The translations under genes and the position numbers were made by a program. A stretch of DNA of 64,000 nucleotides, taken from the NCBI RefSeq assembly GCF_019352895.1, contig NZ_JAAAFX010000014.1, positions 62,001 to 126,000 of the forward strand. The letters run 5' to 3'. This document shows positions 53,543 to 61,724 of the stretch, in pieces. Positions within the stretch are counted from its first letter, which is position 1; each line of letters starts with the position of its first letter. The notes beneath the pieces are model-generated. The model was not told where the DNA came from. It ran no database searches and was given only the letters and a program-made list of their open reading frames with translations. This DNA comes from Variovorax boronicumulans (GTDB lineage Bacteria; Pseudomonadota; Gammaproteobacteria; Burkholderiales; Burkholderiaceae_C).

Positions 53543-54907
53543 ATGACGGTCCCCGCAGACAACAAGCGCTACGTGACCGGCGGCCGGCTGATCGACGGCA
53601 CGGGCGACGCACAGCGGCCGCTGCACTGGATGGAATTGAGCGGCGATCGCATCACCGACATCGAGGCCGGCGAAGGCCCGGGCCGTCCGCTGCCGGCGGG
53701 CGCCGTGGTCGCCTTCGACGCCGCCGGCAAGACCGTGATGCCCGGGCTGATCGATGCCCACTGCCACATCAGCTACGGCGTGGCGCGCGGCATCGAGGAG
53801 CAGGACCTGTTCGGCTCGGCCGAGTACCGCTCGATCCGCGCCATGTACCACGCGCAGACCGTGCTGCAGGCGGGCGTGACCTCGTGCAGCGACCCGGGCG
53901 GCGGCTGGTACGTGGCGGTCGCGGTGCGCGACGCGGTCAAGGCCGGGCTGTTCCCGGGTCCGCGCATCTCGGCGGCCGCGCGCTACTTGAGCACGCATGC
54001 GGCGCTGACCGACTACTTCCCCTCGTGGGTGGGCTCGCCGCGTTCGGGCGTGGGCGTGCTCACCGAGGGCACGAGCCACATGCTCAACGAGGTGCGCGAG
54101 CAGATCAAGAACGGCGTCGACTTCATCAAGATCGCGGCCAGCGGCGAGTCGGCCACGCTCACGCCGGGCGGCGGCAGCGTGCCGGCCTTCCGCGCGGAAG
54201 AGCTCAAGGTGATCGTCGACGAGGCGCACCGGCTCGGCCGCCGCGTGACCGCGCATGCGCGCAGCGGCCAGTCGGTGGAGGACTGCGTGGACGCGGGCAT
54301 CGACTGGATCATGCACGCCGACTTCATGGACCGGCGCCAGGCCGACAGGCTGGCCGCGAGCGGCATCCCCTGCTGCCCCACGCTGACCTTCGTGGCCAAC
54401 GTGGCGCAATGGGGCCACATCGCGGGCTGCTCGCAGGGCCGCCTCGACCGCTTCCGTCGCGACCTCGACCTGGCCGTGACCAACCTCGACTACGCCTGGC
54501 GCAACGGCGTGCAGATGATGTGCGGCACCGACACCGGCTTCGCCGTCACGCCGTATGGCGAATGGCATGCGCGCGAGCTCGAGCTCTTCGTCGACCTGCT
54601 GGGCATGAGCCCGCTGCAGGCCATCACCTGCGCCACGCGCAATGCGGCGGTCACGGTCGACGCGGCCAACCTCGGCACGCTGCAGAAGGGCAAGCTGGCC
54701 GACTTCCTCGTGGTCGACGGCGACCCGCTGGCCGACATCCGCATCCTGCAGGACAAGAAGCGCTTCAGCGCCATCTTCCAGGGCGGCGCGCCGGTCGACC
54801 TGACGCCGCAGAAACCCATTCACCGCTGGCCCTGGGAGCGTTCGCTGCAGATCTCCGAACGCGAACTCTTCCAGTCCACCGTGACCCAGGCGCTTGCGCA
54901 CCCCTGA
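53543..54907 (+). CDS. Amidohydrolase-family metal-dependent hydrolase
   Basis: The 454-residue protein has the TIM-barrel amidohydrolase layout: VMPGLIDAHCHIS (metal ligands His73 and His75), FIKIAASGES (lysine position), RRVTAHARSGQ (His), WIMHADFMD (His) and MCGTDTGFAVTPYG (Asp). The N- and C-terminal beta-sandwich strands (RLIDGTGD; GKLADFLVVDGDPL) are typical. It would hydrolyse an amide, lactam or cyclic urea-type bond. The ATG lies 5 bases after the hydrolase stop. Confidence 0.88.
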   Translation: MTVPADNKRYVTGGRLIDGTGDAQRPLHWMELSGDRITDIEAGEGPGRPLPAGAVVAFDAAGKTVMPGLIDAHCHISYGVARGIEEQDLFGSAEYRSIRAMYHAQTVLQAGVTSCSDPGGGWYVAVAVRDAVKAGLFPGPRISAAARYLSTHAALTDYFPSWVGSPRSGVGVLTEGTSHMLNEVREQIKNGVDFIKIAASGESATLTPGGGSVPAFRAEELKVIVDEAHRLGRRVTAHARSGQSVEDCVDAGIDWIMHADFMDRRQADRLAASGIPCCPTLTFVANVAQWGHIAGCSQGRLDRFRRDLDLAVTNLDYAWRNGVQMMCGTDTGFAVTPYGEWHARELELFVDLLGMSPLQAITCATRNAAVTVDAANLGTLQKGKLADFLVVDGDPLADIRILQDKKRFSAIFQGGAPVDLTPQKPIHRWPWERSLQISERELFQSTVTQALAHP

Positions 54908-54946
54908 CAGAGATTCCCCCCACAAGAACCACAGGAGACAAGAACC

Positions 54947-55918
54947 ATGTTGAAGAAGATCCATCGCCGCGCCTGCCTGGCGCTCGCCGGGTTGGCCGGG
55001 CTCGTGCTCGCCGGCAGCGCCCTGGCCGCGGACCCGAGCCGCATCACCATCGTCGTGCCCTATCCGCCGGGCGGCCTGGCCGACATCGTCGCGCGCCTGA
55101 CCGGCAAGGTGCTGGCGCAGAACATGGGCGTGCCGGTCATCGTCGAGAACAAGCCGGGCGCCAACGGCGTGCTGGGCCTGCAGGCCATCGCCCATGCCGT
55201 GCCCGACGGCGCCACGATCGGCCTGGTGCCGGCCAGCGTGCTCACCGTCAATCCCTGGCTCTACAAGGACATGAAGGTCGACACGCTCAAGGACGTGCTG
55301 CCGCTCACGCTGGCCGTGACGCTGCCCAACGTGCTGGTGGTCAACCGCGACCTGCCGGTGAAGAACCTCGAAGAACTCGTGGCCTACCTGAAGAAGACGC
55401 CCAACGTGAACTTCGGCTCCATGGGCACCGGCTCGAGCGCGCACCTCAACGGCGAGATGCTCCAGCGCAGCACCGGCGTCACGCTGACCCACGTGCCCTA
55501 CAAGGGCAGCGGCGCGGTGATGCAGGACCTGATGGGCGGCAACATCCAGATGGCCTTCGAGAATTTGCCCTTGGCCCTGCCGCTGATCCAGTCGGGCAAG
55601 CTGCGCGCCATCGGCGTGACGAGCAGCACGGTGTCGCCGCAGGCGCCCGACATCCCGCCGATCAGCGCGGTCGTGCCCGGCATGGTCGACCAGATCTGGT
55701 TCGGCTTCATCGCACCGCGCGGCCTGCCCAAGGACGTGGCGACCAGATTGCACGACCAGCTGGTGCGCGCGCTGCAGTCCGACGAGGTCGGCGTGCCGAT
55801 CCGCGAGCGCGGCGCCAACATCGCGCCGAGCACGCCCGAGGCCATGCAGAAGGTGATCGTCGAGGAGCGCGGCCACTGGCAGAAGCTCATCGCCGAACGC
55901 AACATCTCCGTCAACTGA
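54947..55918 (+). CDS. Bug-family periplasmic solute-binding protein
   Basis: The 323-residue protein has a signal peptide (LAGLAGLVLAGSALA, cut before ADPSR) and the Bug signatures IVVPYPPGGLADIVAR, VIVENKPGANGVLGL, GSMGTGSSAHLNGEML and HVPYKGSGAVMQDLMGGNI. It probably captures the pathway substrate. GGAGACAAGA precedes the ATG. No tripartite membrane partners are nearby. Confidence 0.92.
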   Translation: MLKKIHRRACLALAGLAGLVLAGSALAADPSRITIVVPYPPGGLADIVARLTGKVLAQNMGVPVIVENKPGANGVLGLQAIAHAVPDGATIGLVPASVLTVNPWLYKDMKVDTLKDVLPLTLAVTLPNVLVVNRDLPVKNLEELVAYLKKTPNVNFGSMGTGSSAHLNGEMLQRSTGVTLTHVPYKGSGAVMQDLMGGNIQMAFENLPLALPLIQSGKLRAIGVTSSTVSPQAPDIPPISAVVPGMVDQIWFGFIAPRGLPKDVATRLHDQLVRALQSDEVGVPIRERGANIAPSTPEAMQKVIVEERGHWQKLIAERNISVN

Positions 55919-55919
55919 A

Positions 55920-55934
55920 GGCCGCATCGCGGCC
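55920..55934 (+). other. Stem-loop between the Bug and FAH genes
   Basis: GGCCGC-ATC-GCGGCC forms a perfect 6-bp stem right after the Bug stop. A T run follows only 30 bases later. This suits mRNA processing or stabilisation of the upstream binding-protein message rather than a full terminator. Confidence 0.4.
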
Positions 55935-55993
55935 TGCGGCGGCCCGGTGCCGTCGCCTCCGGCTTTTTCCCATCCTGAGCAATCACATCACCC

Positions 55994-56830
55994 ATGAAAT
56001 TCGCAAGTTACGAACTCGACGGCCGCGCCAGCTGGGGCGCGGTGGTCGGCGACACCGTCGTCCCGCTGGCCACGCCGGCCCTGCCCACGCTCAAGGCCGC
56101 GATCGCCGCCGACGCGCTGCCGCAAAACGAAGCCGGCCTGGCGCTGCAGACCGGCGTGCCGCTGTCGGCCGTGACCTGGCTGCCGGTCATCCCCGAGCCC
56201 GGCAAGATCTTCTGCATCGGCGTCAACTACGAGGAGCACCGCGTCGAGATGAAGCGCGAGCGCGTCGGCCATCCGACGGTGTTCATGCGCGTGGCCGATT
56301 CGCAGATCGGCCACGGCCAGGCGATGCTGCGTCCGCCCGAGTCGGAACAGCTCGACTACGAAGGCGAGATCGCGATCGTGATCGGCCGCGGCGGACGCCG
56401 CATCGCCGAAGCCGACGCCTGGACCCACATCGCAGGCTACGCGCCCTACAACGACGGCTCGGTCCGCGCCTGGCAGCGCCACACCACGCAGTGGACGCCC
56501 GGCAAGAACTTCAGCGGCACCGGCGGCTTCGGCCCCTGGATGGTCACGCGCGGCGAGATCGCCGACGGCGAGGTGCTGACGCTGGAGACGCGCCTCAACG
56601 GCAAGGTGATGCAGCACGCCACCACCGACATGCTGCTGTTCGACATCCCTTCGCAGATCGCCTACATCTCGACTTTCACCACGCTGCGGCCCGGCGACGT
56701 GATCGTCACCGGCACGCCGGGCGGTGTCGGGGCGCGCCACGAGCCGCCGATCTGGATGAAGCCCGGTGATCGCGTGGAGGTCGAGGTCTCGAAGCTCGGC
56801 ACGCTGGTCAACCTGGTCGCGCAGGAGTAG
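55994..56830 (+). CDS. Fumarylacetoacetate hydrolase-family protein
   Basis: The 278-residue protein shows the FAH catalytic fold: IFCIGVNYEEHRVEMK, the metal-binding glutamates in LDYEGEIAIVIGRGGR, WTPGKNFSGTGGFGPWMV, DIPSQIAYISTFTTLRPGDVIVTGTPGG. FAH-superfamily enzymes cleave acylpyruvates or hydrate/decarboxylate dienoates. It fits a late step of ring or chain cleavage. It lies 75 bases after the Bug gene and ends 7 bases before the SDR gene. Confidence 0.9.
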   Translation: MKFASYELDGRASWGAVVGDTVVPLATPALPTLKAAIAADALPQNEAGLALQTGVPLSAVTWLPVIPEPGKIFCIGVNYEEHRVEMKRERVGHPTVFMRVADSQIGHGQAMLRPPESEQLDYEGEIAIVIGRGGRRIAEADAWTHIAGYAPYNDGSVRAWQRHTTQWTPGKNFSGTGGFGPWMVTRGEIADGEVLTLETRLNGKVMQHATTDMLLFDIPSQIAYISTFTTLRPGDVIVTGTPGGVGARHEPPIWMKPGDRVEVEVSKLGTLVNLVAQE

Positions 56831-56837
56831 GAGAGGC

Positions 56838-57635
56838 ATGGACCTGGGCATCAAGGGCCGATGGGCGCTGGTCTGCGGCGGCAGCCAGGGCCTGGGGCTG
56901 GCCTGCGCGAGCGCGCTGGCGCGCGAAGGCGTGCATGTGCTGCTGGTGGCGCGCGGTGCCGAGGCCCTGGCCGCGGCGGCCGCCACGCTGGCGCACGACG
57001 ATCGGGTGCCTCGCGGCACCTGCGTCCAGACCTTCGCCGCCGACATCGGCACCGAGGCGGGCCGCGCGGCCGTGCTGGCGGCGCGCGGCGAGGTCGACAT
57101 CCTGGTCAACAACGGCGGCGGCCCGCCGCCCGGCGATTTCCGGGCCTGGACGCGCGAGGACTGGATCGGCGCGCTGGATGCCAACATGCTGGCGCCGATC
57201 GCGCTCATGCGCGCCTGTGTCGACGGCATGGTGGCGCGCGGTTTCGGCCGCATCGTCAACATCACCTCCAGTGCGGTCAAGGCGCCGATCGAGATGCTGG
57301 GCCTGTCCAACGGCGCGCGCAGCGGGCTCACCGGCTTCGTGGGCGGCCTGGCGCGCTCGACGGAACTGGCCGCGGCCAACGTGACCGTCAACAACCTGCT
57401 GCCGGGGCTGTTCGACACCGGGCGCATGGCCCGGCTCGCGAGCGCGGCGGCCGGGCGGGCCGGGCAGTCGGTCGCGCAGTACACGCAGGACAAGCACGCC
57501 ACCATTCCCGCGCGCCGCGCCGGCCGGCCCGAGGAGTTCGGCGCCGCCTGTGCTTTTCTGTGCGGCGCACAGGCCGGCTACCTCACGGGCCAGAACATCC
57601 TGCTCGACGGCGGCGCCTTTCGCGGGACGTTTTGA
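56838..57635 (+). CDS. SDR-family oxidoreductase
   Basis: The 265-residue short-chain dehydrogenase has WALVCGGSQGLGLACAS (Rossmann glycines), VDILVNNGGGPPPGDF (an NNGGGP variant of NNAG) and the catalytic region GRIVNITSSAVKAPIEMLGLSNGARSG. In the last, the expected Tyr of YxxxK is not present in standard form: the segment reads L-S-N-G-A-R, a known deviation in a subgroup of these proteins. The ATG at 56838 follows GGAG. It ends the operon. Confidence 0.87.
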   Translation: MDLGIKGRWALVCGGSQGLGLACASALAREGVHVLLVARGAEALAAAAATLAHDDRVPRGTCVQTFAADIGTEAGRAAVLAARGEVDILVNNGGGPPPGDFRAWTREDWIGALDANMLAPIALMRACVDGMVARGFGRIVNITSSAVKAPIEMLGLSNGARSGLTGFVGGLARSTELAAANVTVNNLLPGLFDTGRMARLASAAAGRAGQSVAQYTQDKHATIPARRAGRPEEFGAACAFLCGAQAGYLTGQNILLDGGAFRGTF

Positions 57636-57724
57636 TGCAAAGAGCGGCGGTTCGGCACGGCTCGGCCGGGGCCGATCCGGTGGCGTATGCTCCGCGTTCT
57701 TCTGTGTCAAGGTTCAATTTCGCA

Positions 57725-58084
57725 ATGGCAAAAACATTCGTTCAAGTGCAAAGACAGATCGAGCAGCTGCAAAAGCAGGCCGATCAGCTTCGCAAAAAGG
57801 AAGCCGACGGCGTGCGGGCCCGTATCCAGGAAGCGATCAGCGTGTACGGTTTCAGCGCGGACGATTTCGATTTCTCGGGCGAACCCCGGCGCGCACGGGC
57901 CGCAAAGAAGGCCGTCGGCAAGCACGTGCCCAAGGCTGGTGCAAAGGCCCGGGTGAAGGCCAAGGCATCGGCAGCGAAGTACAAGGACGACCAGGGCCAT
58001 ACCTGGGGCGGCCGCGGTCCGCGTCCGGCCTGGTTCAAGGCCGCGCTGGCTGCCGGCAAGACGCCGGAAGAACTCGGCGCTTGA
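57725..58084 (+). CDS. H-NS-family histone-like protein
   Basis: The 119-residue protein has an N-terminal coiled-coil oligomerisation part (FVQVQRQIEQLQKQADQLRKKE), an alanine/lysine-rich linker (about residues 55-85) and the C-terminal DNA-binding motif DDQGHTWGGRGPRPAWFKAALAAGKTPEEL, located at about residues 80-118. Such proteins silence AT-rich or foreign DNA. It is a single gene; its presence agrees with a chromosome carrying acquired catabolic clusters. Confidence 0.88.
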   Translation: MAKTFVQVQRQIEQLQKQADQLRKKEADGVRARIQEAISVYGFSADDFDFSGEPRRARAAKKAVGKHVPKAGAKARVKAKASAAKYKDDQGHTWGGRGPRPAWFKAALAAGKTPEELGA

Positions 58085-58182
58085 TGGCCGGCGCGGCTCG
58101 CCGCGTCGAATGGCGTTCGCCGCCCGATCGATTCGGGCATTTGGCTGGCAAGCAGCCGGCGTCCGCGCTGCTACATTGCCCC

Positions 58183-58662
58183 ATGGTTTCCGCCGACCCC
58201 GACCCTGATTCCGACCTCGACGCATTGCTGGACGTGGCCCGTCGCAGCGGCGTGCGCGAGGTGCTTGCACGGCTCAATGCCCGCGTCCCGCATCGCTACA
58301 CCGCGATCTATCGCCTCAGCGGCGACATGCTGCAATGCGTGCACCTGATCGACAAGACCGGTGCCGTCCAGCCCGGCTTCCTCGCCGAGGTGTCGCTGCA
58401 GGACAGCTTCTGCCAGTTCGTCTTTCGCGACGGCATCTTCCAGACGGAGAACTCGGCCTTCGACCATCGGCTCGATGGGCATCCGTACCAGGGCATCGTG
58501 GTGTCCTACCACGCGATTCCCCTGGTGCTCGAGGGCCGCACCTTGTTCGGCACGCTGTGCCATCTCGACACCGTGCCTTGCGACCTGCCGGCGCCGGAGC
58601 TCGACCTGCTGCAGCGCGTGGCGGCTGCGCTGCCGCCTTTCCTGGAGCGTCCCGCCGGGTAA
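58183..58662 (+). CDS. GAF-domain protein
   Basis: The 159-residue protein is a single GAF module (REVLARLNARVPHRYTAIYRL, EVSLQDSFCQFVF, YQGIVVSYHAIPLVLEGRTLFGTLCHLD, LDLLQRVAAALPPFL). The DSFCQ-type segment resembles GAF domains that precede light- or redox-linked signalling enzymes. It lies 12 bases upstream of a response regulator gene and no kinase is present, so the two probably act with a remote histidine kinase. Confidence 0.8.
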   Translation: MVSADPDPDSDLDALLDVARRSGVREVLARLNARVPHRYTAIYRLSGDMLQCVHLIDKTGAVQPGFLAEVSLQDSFCQFVFRDGIFQTENSAFDHRLDGHPYQGIVVSYHAIPLVLEGRTLFGTLCHLDTVPCDLPAPELDLLQRVAAALPPFLERPAG

Positions 58663-58674
58663 GCGGCACAGGCC

Positions 58675-59058
58675 ATGGCACTCAAGGTATTTCTTGTCGA
58701 GGACAACCAGACCATTCGGGACAACCTCATCCCGACCTTGGCGGACCTGGCGCATGCCGAGGTCGTCGGCATCGCGGAAGGCGAGCATGACGCCACCACC
58801 TGGTTGTCCAGCCATCCCGACGGCTGGGAGCTGGCCGTGGTCGACCTGTTTCTCAAGGAAGGCTCGGGACTGGGCGTGCTGCGCGAACTGCAGGGCCGTT
58901 CACCGCACCAGCATGCGGTGGTGCTGACCAACTATCCGACCCCGAGCATCCGCCATCGCAGCCTGGCGCTGGGCGCCGACGCGGTGTTCGACAAGTCGAC
59001 CGAGCTCGACGCCTTCTTCGCCTTCTGCCTGCAGCCGCAGGCGCATGTGACGCGCTGA
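58675..59058 (+). CDS. Single-domain response regulator
   Basis: The 127-residue receiver domain has the acidic pair Glu9/Asp10 (VFLVEDN), the phospho-acceptor Asp57 (AVVDLFL), the switch Thr85 (VVLTNYP) and the conserved Lys107 (VFDKSTE). There is no DNA-binding or enzyme domain, so it must act on a partner. It is next to the GAF gene and probably co-transcribed with it; a GC stem-loop follows its stop (59068-59096). Confidence 0.9.
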   Translation: MALKVFLVEDNQTIRDNLIPTLADLAHAEVVGIAEGEHDATTWLSSHPDGWELAVVDLFLKEGSGLGVLRELQGRSPHQHAVVLTNYPTPSIRHRSLALGADAVFDKSTELDAFFAFCLQPQAHVTR

Positions 59059-59136
59059 GCCGGGGCGGGGTTGCGCGCTCAGCGCACAACCCGCCGCATC
59101 GCCGTCACCACCGGACACCCACGGGCTGTTCGCGGG

Positions 59137-60063
59137 CTACGCCGCCAGCGTCCGGCCGCGGAGAAAGGCGGCGACGTCTTCCGTGGGGATGCCATGCCTG
59201 GCGTTGTAAGTGCTGTCCATGTCCCAGGCCACGCCGCCTTCTTCCGCGAATGCCAGCCGGTACTTGCGCATCACGTCGTCCGGCTGTTGTGCCAGCGCAT
59301 GCCGGAGGCTCTCGATCGTCCATTCCTTGCGCTTTACCGTGGTGTGAAGCGCCTGCTCGACCAGGTCGGCCAGACGACCGTAGCTCAGGGTCTCGCCGGC
59401 CGTGAAGTAGATCTCATCGGTACCGGCCGGATGGGTGAAGAGAATGTCGGCCGTCAACGTGCCGATATCCCTGGGCGTGGTCACGGTCACGCGGGTGTCC
59501 CAACTGCCCAGCGCATGGACGGACATCTCCTGCAGGTTCGCGACGCCGAAGGCCGGCTCGAAGAGGAAGCTCGTGAACATGCCGGTCGAGACGATGGTCC
59601 AGCGGGTCCTCTGTTGCGCCCGCAGCAAGGCGCGCACGGCGATCTGTTCGTCGAAGATGCCGCCACCGCTGCCGGTTTCGATCGCGTCGTAGTCGACACC
59701 GAATTGCCAGGGCACGTAGCGCGCGACGCCTGCCTCCAGGGCCGCGGCCGTGAGCTTCAGCTGCGTGCCAGGGCCGCCGACGAAGCCCGTGCAATTGACG
59801 ACGGTCTGGAACGGCCGGAAGACTTCGCCGAGCGCGGATGCGCTCGTGCCTGCAATGTCGGCGTAGACGGTGGCCACTTTCAGTCTCGCCAGTTCGGCCA
59901 GCAAGGCGCGCCTGGCAAGCGAGGGTGAGGATGCTTCGGGCCTGAGCAACGCGGTGAGCCGGGCGCCCATCGGATCCGAGCGCGCAGCCAGCGCGCGAAT
60001 CACGCTCAATCCCAGTTCTCCGGCGCCCACGACGAGTATCTTGGTCGGGCTGCGATGATCCAT
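59137..60063 (-). CDS. NmrA-like/aromatic alcohol reductase-family NAD(P)-binding protein
   Basis: The 308-residue protein has the glycine motif ILVVGAGELGLSVIRALAAR, a long-chain atypical SDR fold with VPWQFGVDYDAIETGSGGGIFDEQ, and the NmrA-type C-terminal region. Relatives are isoflavone and aromatic-alcohol reductases or redox sensors. GGAGAAG precedes the ATG (60061-60063). It is divergent from a HxlR regulator that starts 64 bases away, the usual layout for quinone- or aldehyde-stress genes. Confidence 0.83.
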   Translation of the reverse strand: MDHRSPTKILVVGAGELGLSVIRALAARSDPMGARLTALLRPEASSPSLARRALLAELARLKVATVYADIAGTSASALGEVFRPFQTVVNCTGFVGGPGTQLKLTAAALEAGVARYVPWQFGVDYDAIETGSGGGIFDEQIAVRALLRAQQRTRWTIVSTGMFTSFLFEPAFGVANLQEMSVHALGSWDTRVTVTTPRDIGTLTADILFTHPAGTDEIYFTAGETLSYGRLADLVEQALHTTVKRKEWTIESLRHALAQQPDDVMRKYRLAFAEEGGVAWDMDSTYNARHGIPTEDVAAFLRGRTLAA

Positions 60064-60127
60064 GGATTCTTCTCCAGTAAAAATCGGCAGTTGGACTCGG
60101 AACGCTCCAGCAAAAGAAGGCACACGC

Positions 60128-60577
60128 GTGATACCGCAAGAAAAAATCGAAGCGCTGATACGGCAGTCGCACGCGGCCTGTGCGGCGCTGAGTGACGACG
60201 ACGACGGGCTCAAGCGCGAGTTGCTCGCGCATGCCGGCAACCGGTGGTCGCTCGGTGTGGTTCATGCGCTGGGCGTATCGGGGCGCCTGCGTCATGCCGA
60301 CCTGGGGCGTCGGTTGGCCGGTGTGACGCAGCGCATGCTCACGCGCACGCTGCGGCAGCTCGAGCGCGATGGTCTGGTGACGCGTTGGGACCATCACGAA
60401 ACGCCGCCGCGCGTCGAATACGAGCTGACGGCGCTGGGGCGCGAACTGCTCTACCAGATGATCCCGCTGTGGACCTGGGTGATCCGGAACGCCGACAGCA
60501 TCCGGGCGCAACGCCTGGCCTTCGACGCAGCGCAAGCGGCCGAGGGTGCCCCGGCATCGGCGCAAGGATCGCGGTAG
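60128..60577 (+). CDS. HxlR-family transcriptional regulator
   Basis: The 149-residue winged helix-turn-helix protein shows AGNRWSLGVVHALGVSGRLRHADLGRRL, TQRMLTRTLRQLERDGLVTR and YELTALGRELL. I choose GTG 60128 because AGAAGG at 60115-60120 is correctly spaced; an ATG at 60062 would overlap the divergent reductase start and leave no room for a promoter. It probably represses the NmrA-like gene in response to a reactive small molecule. Confidence 0.85.
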   Translation: MIPQEKIEALIRQSHAACAALSDDDDGLKRELLAHAGNRWSLGVVHALGVSGRLRHADLGRRLAGVTQRMLTRTLRQLERDGLVTRWDHHETPPRVEYELTALGRELLYQMIPLWTWVIRNADSIRAQRLAFDAAQAAEGAPASAQGSR

Positions 60578-60588
60578 GTGCGACCTGC

Positions 60589-61188
60589 TCAGCGCTGCGC
60601 CGTGGGCACCGTCAGCGTTTCCCCGATCGCCAGGAAATGCCCGCCCGCGATGTAGTGCAGGCTGCGCAAGGCCGGGTCGGCCGTCTCGAAATGCCAGTGG
60701 CCGTCGCGGAACACCCGGGTGTCCGACCAGGCGGCCACCACCTCGCCGATGAACAGGTCGTAGGCCTGCTGGTTGTGCGGCTCCGCGATCAGCCGGCATT
60801 GCAGCCAGGCCGCGCAACCGTCGACGAAAGGCAGCTCGCTGCCGGGCATGCGGAACAGCTGTACGCCCGAGCGCTCGAGCTTGTCGGCCGCCTCGTGCAG
60901 GCTGCGCGTGCCCAGCGTGTGGGTCAGCGTCAGCTGCGCGACGGTCGGCACCTGGATCACGAAAGTGCCGCTGCCCTCGACCAGTTCACGCGTCCTGGTC
61001 GCCTTGTCCAGCACCACGGTGAGCTTGGGCGGCGCGAAGTCCAGCGCGCAGGCCCAGGCCGCGGCCATCACGTTGTCCACACCGTCGTGACGGGCCGACA
61101 CCAGCACCGTCGGGCCGTGGTTGAGCAGGCGGTAGGCCTTGTCGAGGGGGACGGGGGCGATGGGCGCGGTGGGGCTGTGGGGATTCAT
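60589..61188 (-). CDS. Flavin reductase-family (FMN-binding split barrel) protein
   Basis: The 199-residue protein has the flavin-reductase-like split-barrel fold (PVPLDKAYRLLNHGPTVLVSARHD, VMAAAWACALDFAPPKLTVVLD, TFVIQVPTVAQ). It differs from the HpaC-like domain at 8931 and belongs to the branch with a DNVMAAAWA segment. It ends 11 bases from the HxlR stop, convergent. It could support a flavin-dependent monooxygenase, possibly the one at 48252, though nothing links them directly. Confidence 0.83.
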   Translation of the reverse strand: MNPHSPTAPIAPVPLDKAYRLLNHGPTVLVSARHDGVDNVMAAAWACALDFAPPKLTVVLDKATRTRELVEGSGTFVIQVPTVAQLTLTHTLGTRSLHEAADKLERSGVQLFRMPGSELPFVDGCAAWLQCRLIAEPHNQQAYDLFIGEVVAAWSDTRVFRDGHWHFETADPALRSLHYIAGGHFLAIGETLTVPTAQR

Positions 61189-61199
61189 GGCGGGCGTTG

Positions 61200-61222
61200 T
61201 CTACGTGGTTCGTCCACGTGGA
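61200..61222 (-). other. Stem-loop 12 bases upstream of the flavin reductase start
   Basis: TCTACGTGG (61200-61208) pairs with CCACGTGGA (61214-61222), nine base pairs with one wobble, around TTCGT. On the minus strand it lies just before the ATG at 61188 and could hinder ribosome access or end an upstream transcript; a T run is absent. Confidence 0.4.
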
Positions 61223-61305
61223 TGCGAATGATGCCCGGCTTGCGTGGGCACTTGGCGTGCAGCGTTGCATGGCCCTTCGGCGCCATGCGGTCCGCAGCGT
61301 CCGGT

Positions 61306-61575
61306 TCAGGCGCGCGAGAGCTGCCACAGCGCGATGCCGGCCGCGATGGCGGGCACGGCGAACACCAGCAGCAGGATCGGAGATTCCTCTCGCACGCTGT
61401 AGCCCGCGTGGGTGACGCCCACCCACATGTTGACGGCCGCGATCAGCAGCCAGACCGGCACGAAGGCCTTGGCACCCATCGCCATTCCGGCGGCGCTCGC
61501 GCCCCAGAGCCAGCCGAACAGGATGAACAGGCCCAGCAGCACCACGCCGCCTCCGATGACCATCAGCACATGCAT
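61306..61575 (-). CDS. Small membrane protein, unknown function
   Basis: The 89-residue protein has three hydrophobic segments (VLMVIGGGVVLLGLFILFGWL, a location marker around residues 4-24; AFVPVWLLIAAVNMWVGV; SPILLLVFAVPAIAAGIALW) and almost no soluble part. The start is the first ATG of the frame beginning MHVLMV. I recognise no family function. It lies between the flavin reductase and cytochrome genes on the minus strand. Confidence 0.7.
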   Translation of the reverse strand: MHVLMVIGGGVVLLGLFILFGWLWGASAAGMAMGAKAFVPVWLLIAAVNMWVGVTHAGYSVREESPILLLVFAVPAIAAGIALWQLSRA

Positions 61576-61724
61576 GTGGGAGTCCTCGTCGATCGATGAA
61601 CGCTCGAGTCTACGGTGGGACTGCGCGCTGGATCGTTCGCGTGCGATGGGGGGTGCGGGACCCGGCTCATCCCTGAAGTGGGGACGGCGAGCCCTGTTGG
61701 CAGGATTCGGGCCGTCCCTTTGGC

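Noticed and set aside
53884-56769. Very long open frame (961 codons) across the amidohydrolase-Bug-FAH genes
   Set aside because: It is rich in Arg/Pro/Ala, has no family similarity and lies over three well-supported genes in another frame, as is common in high-GC DNA.
60062-60577. HxlR regulator starting at ATG 60062
   Set aside because: It would overlap the divergent reductase start and remove the promoter; GTG 60128 has a properly spaced AGAAGG.
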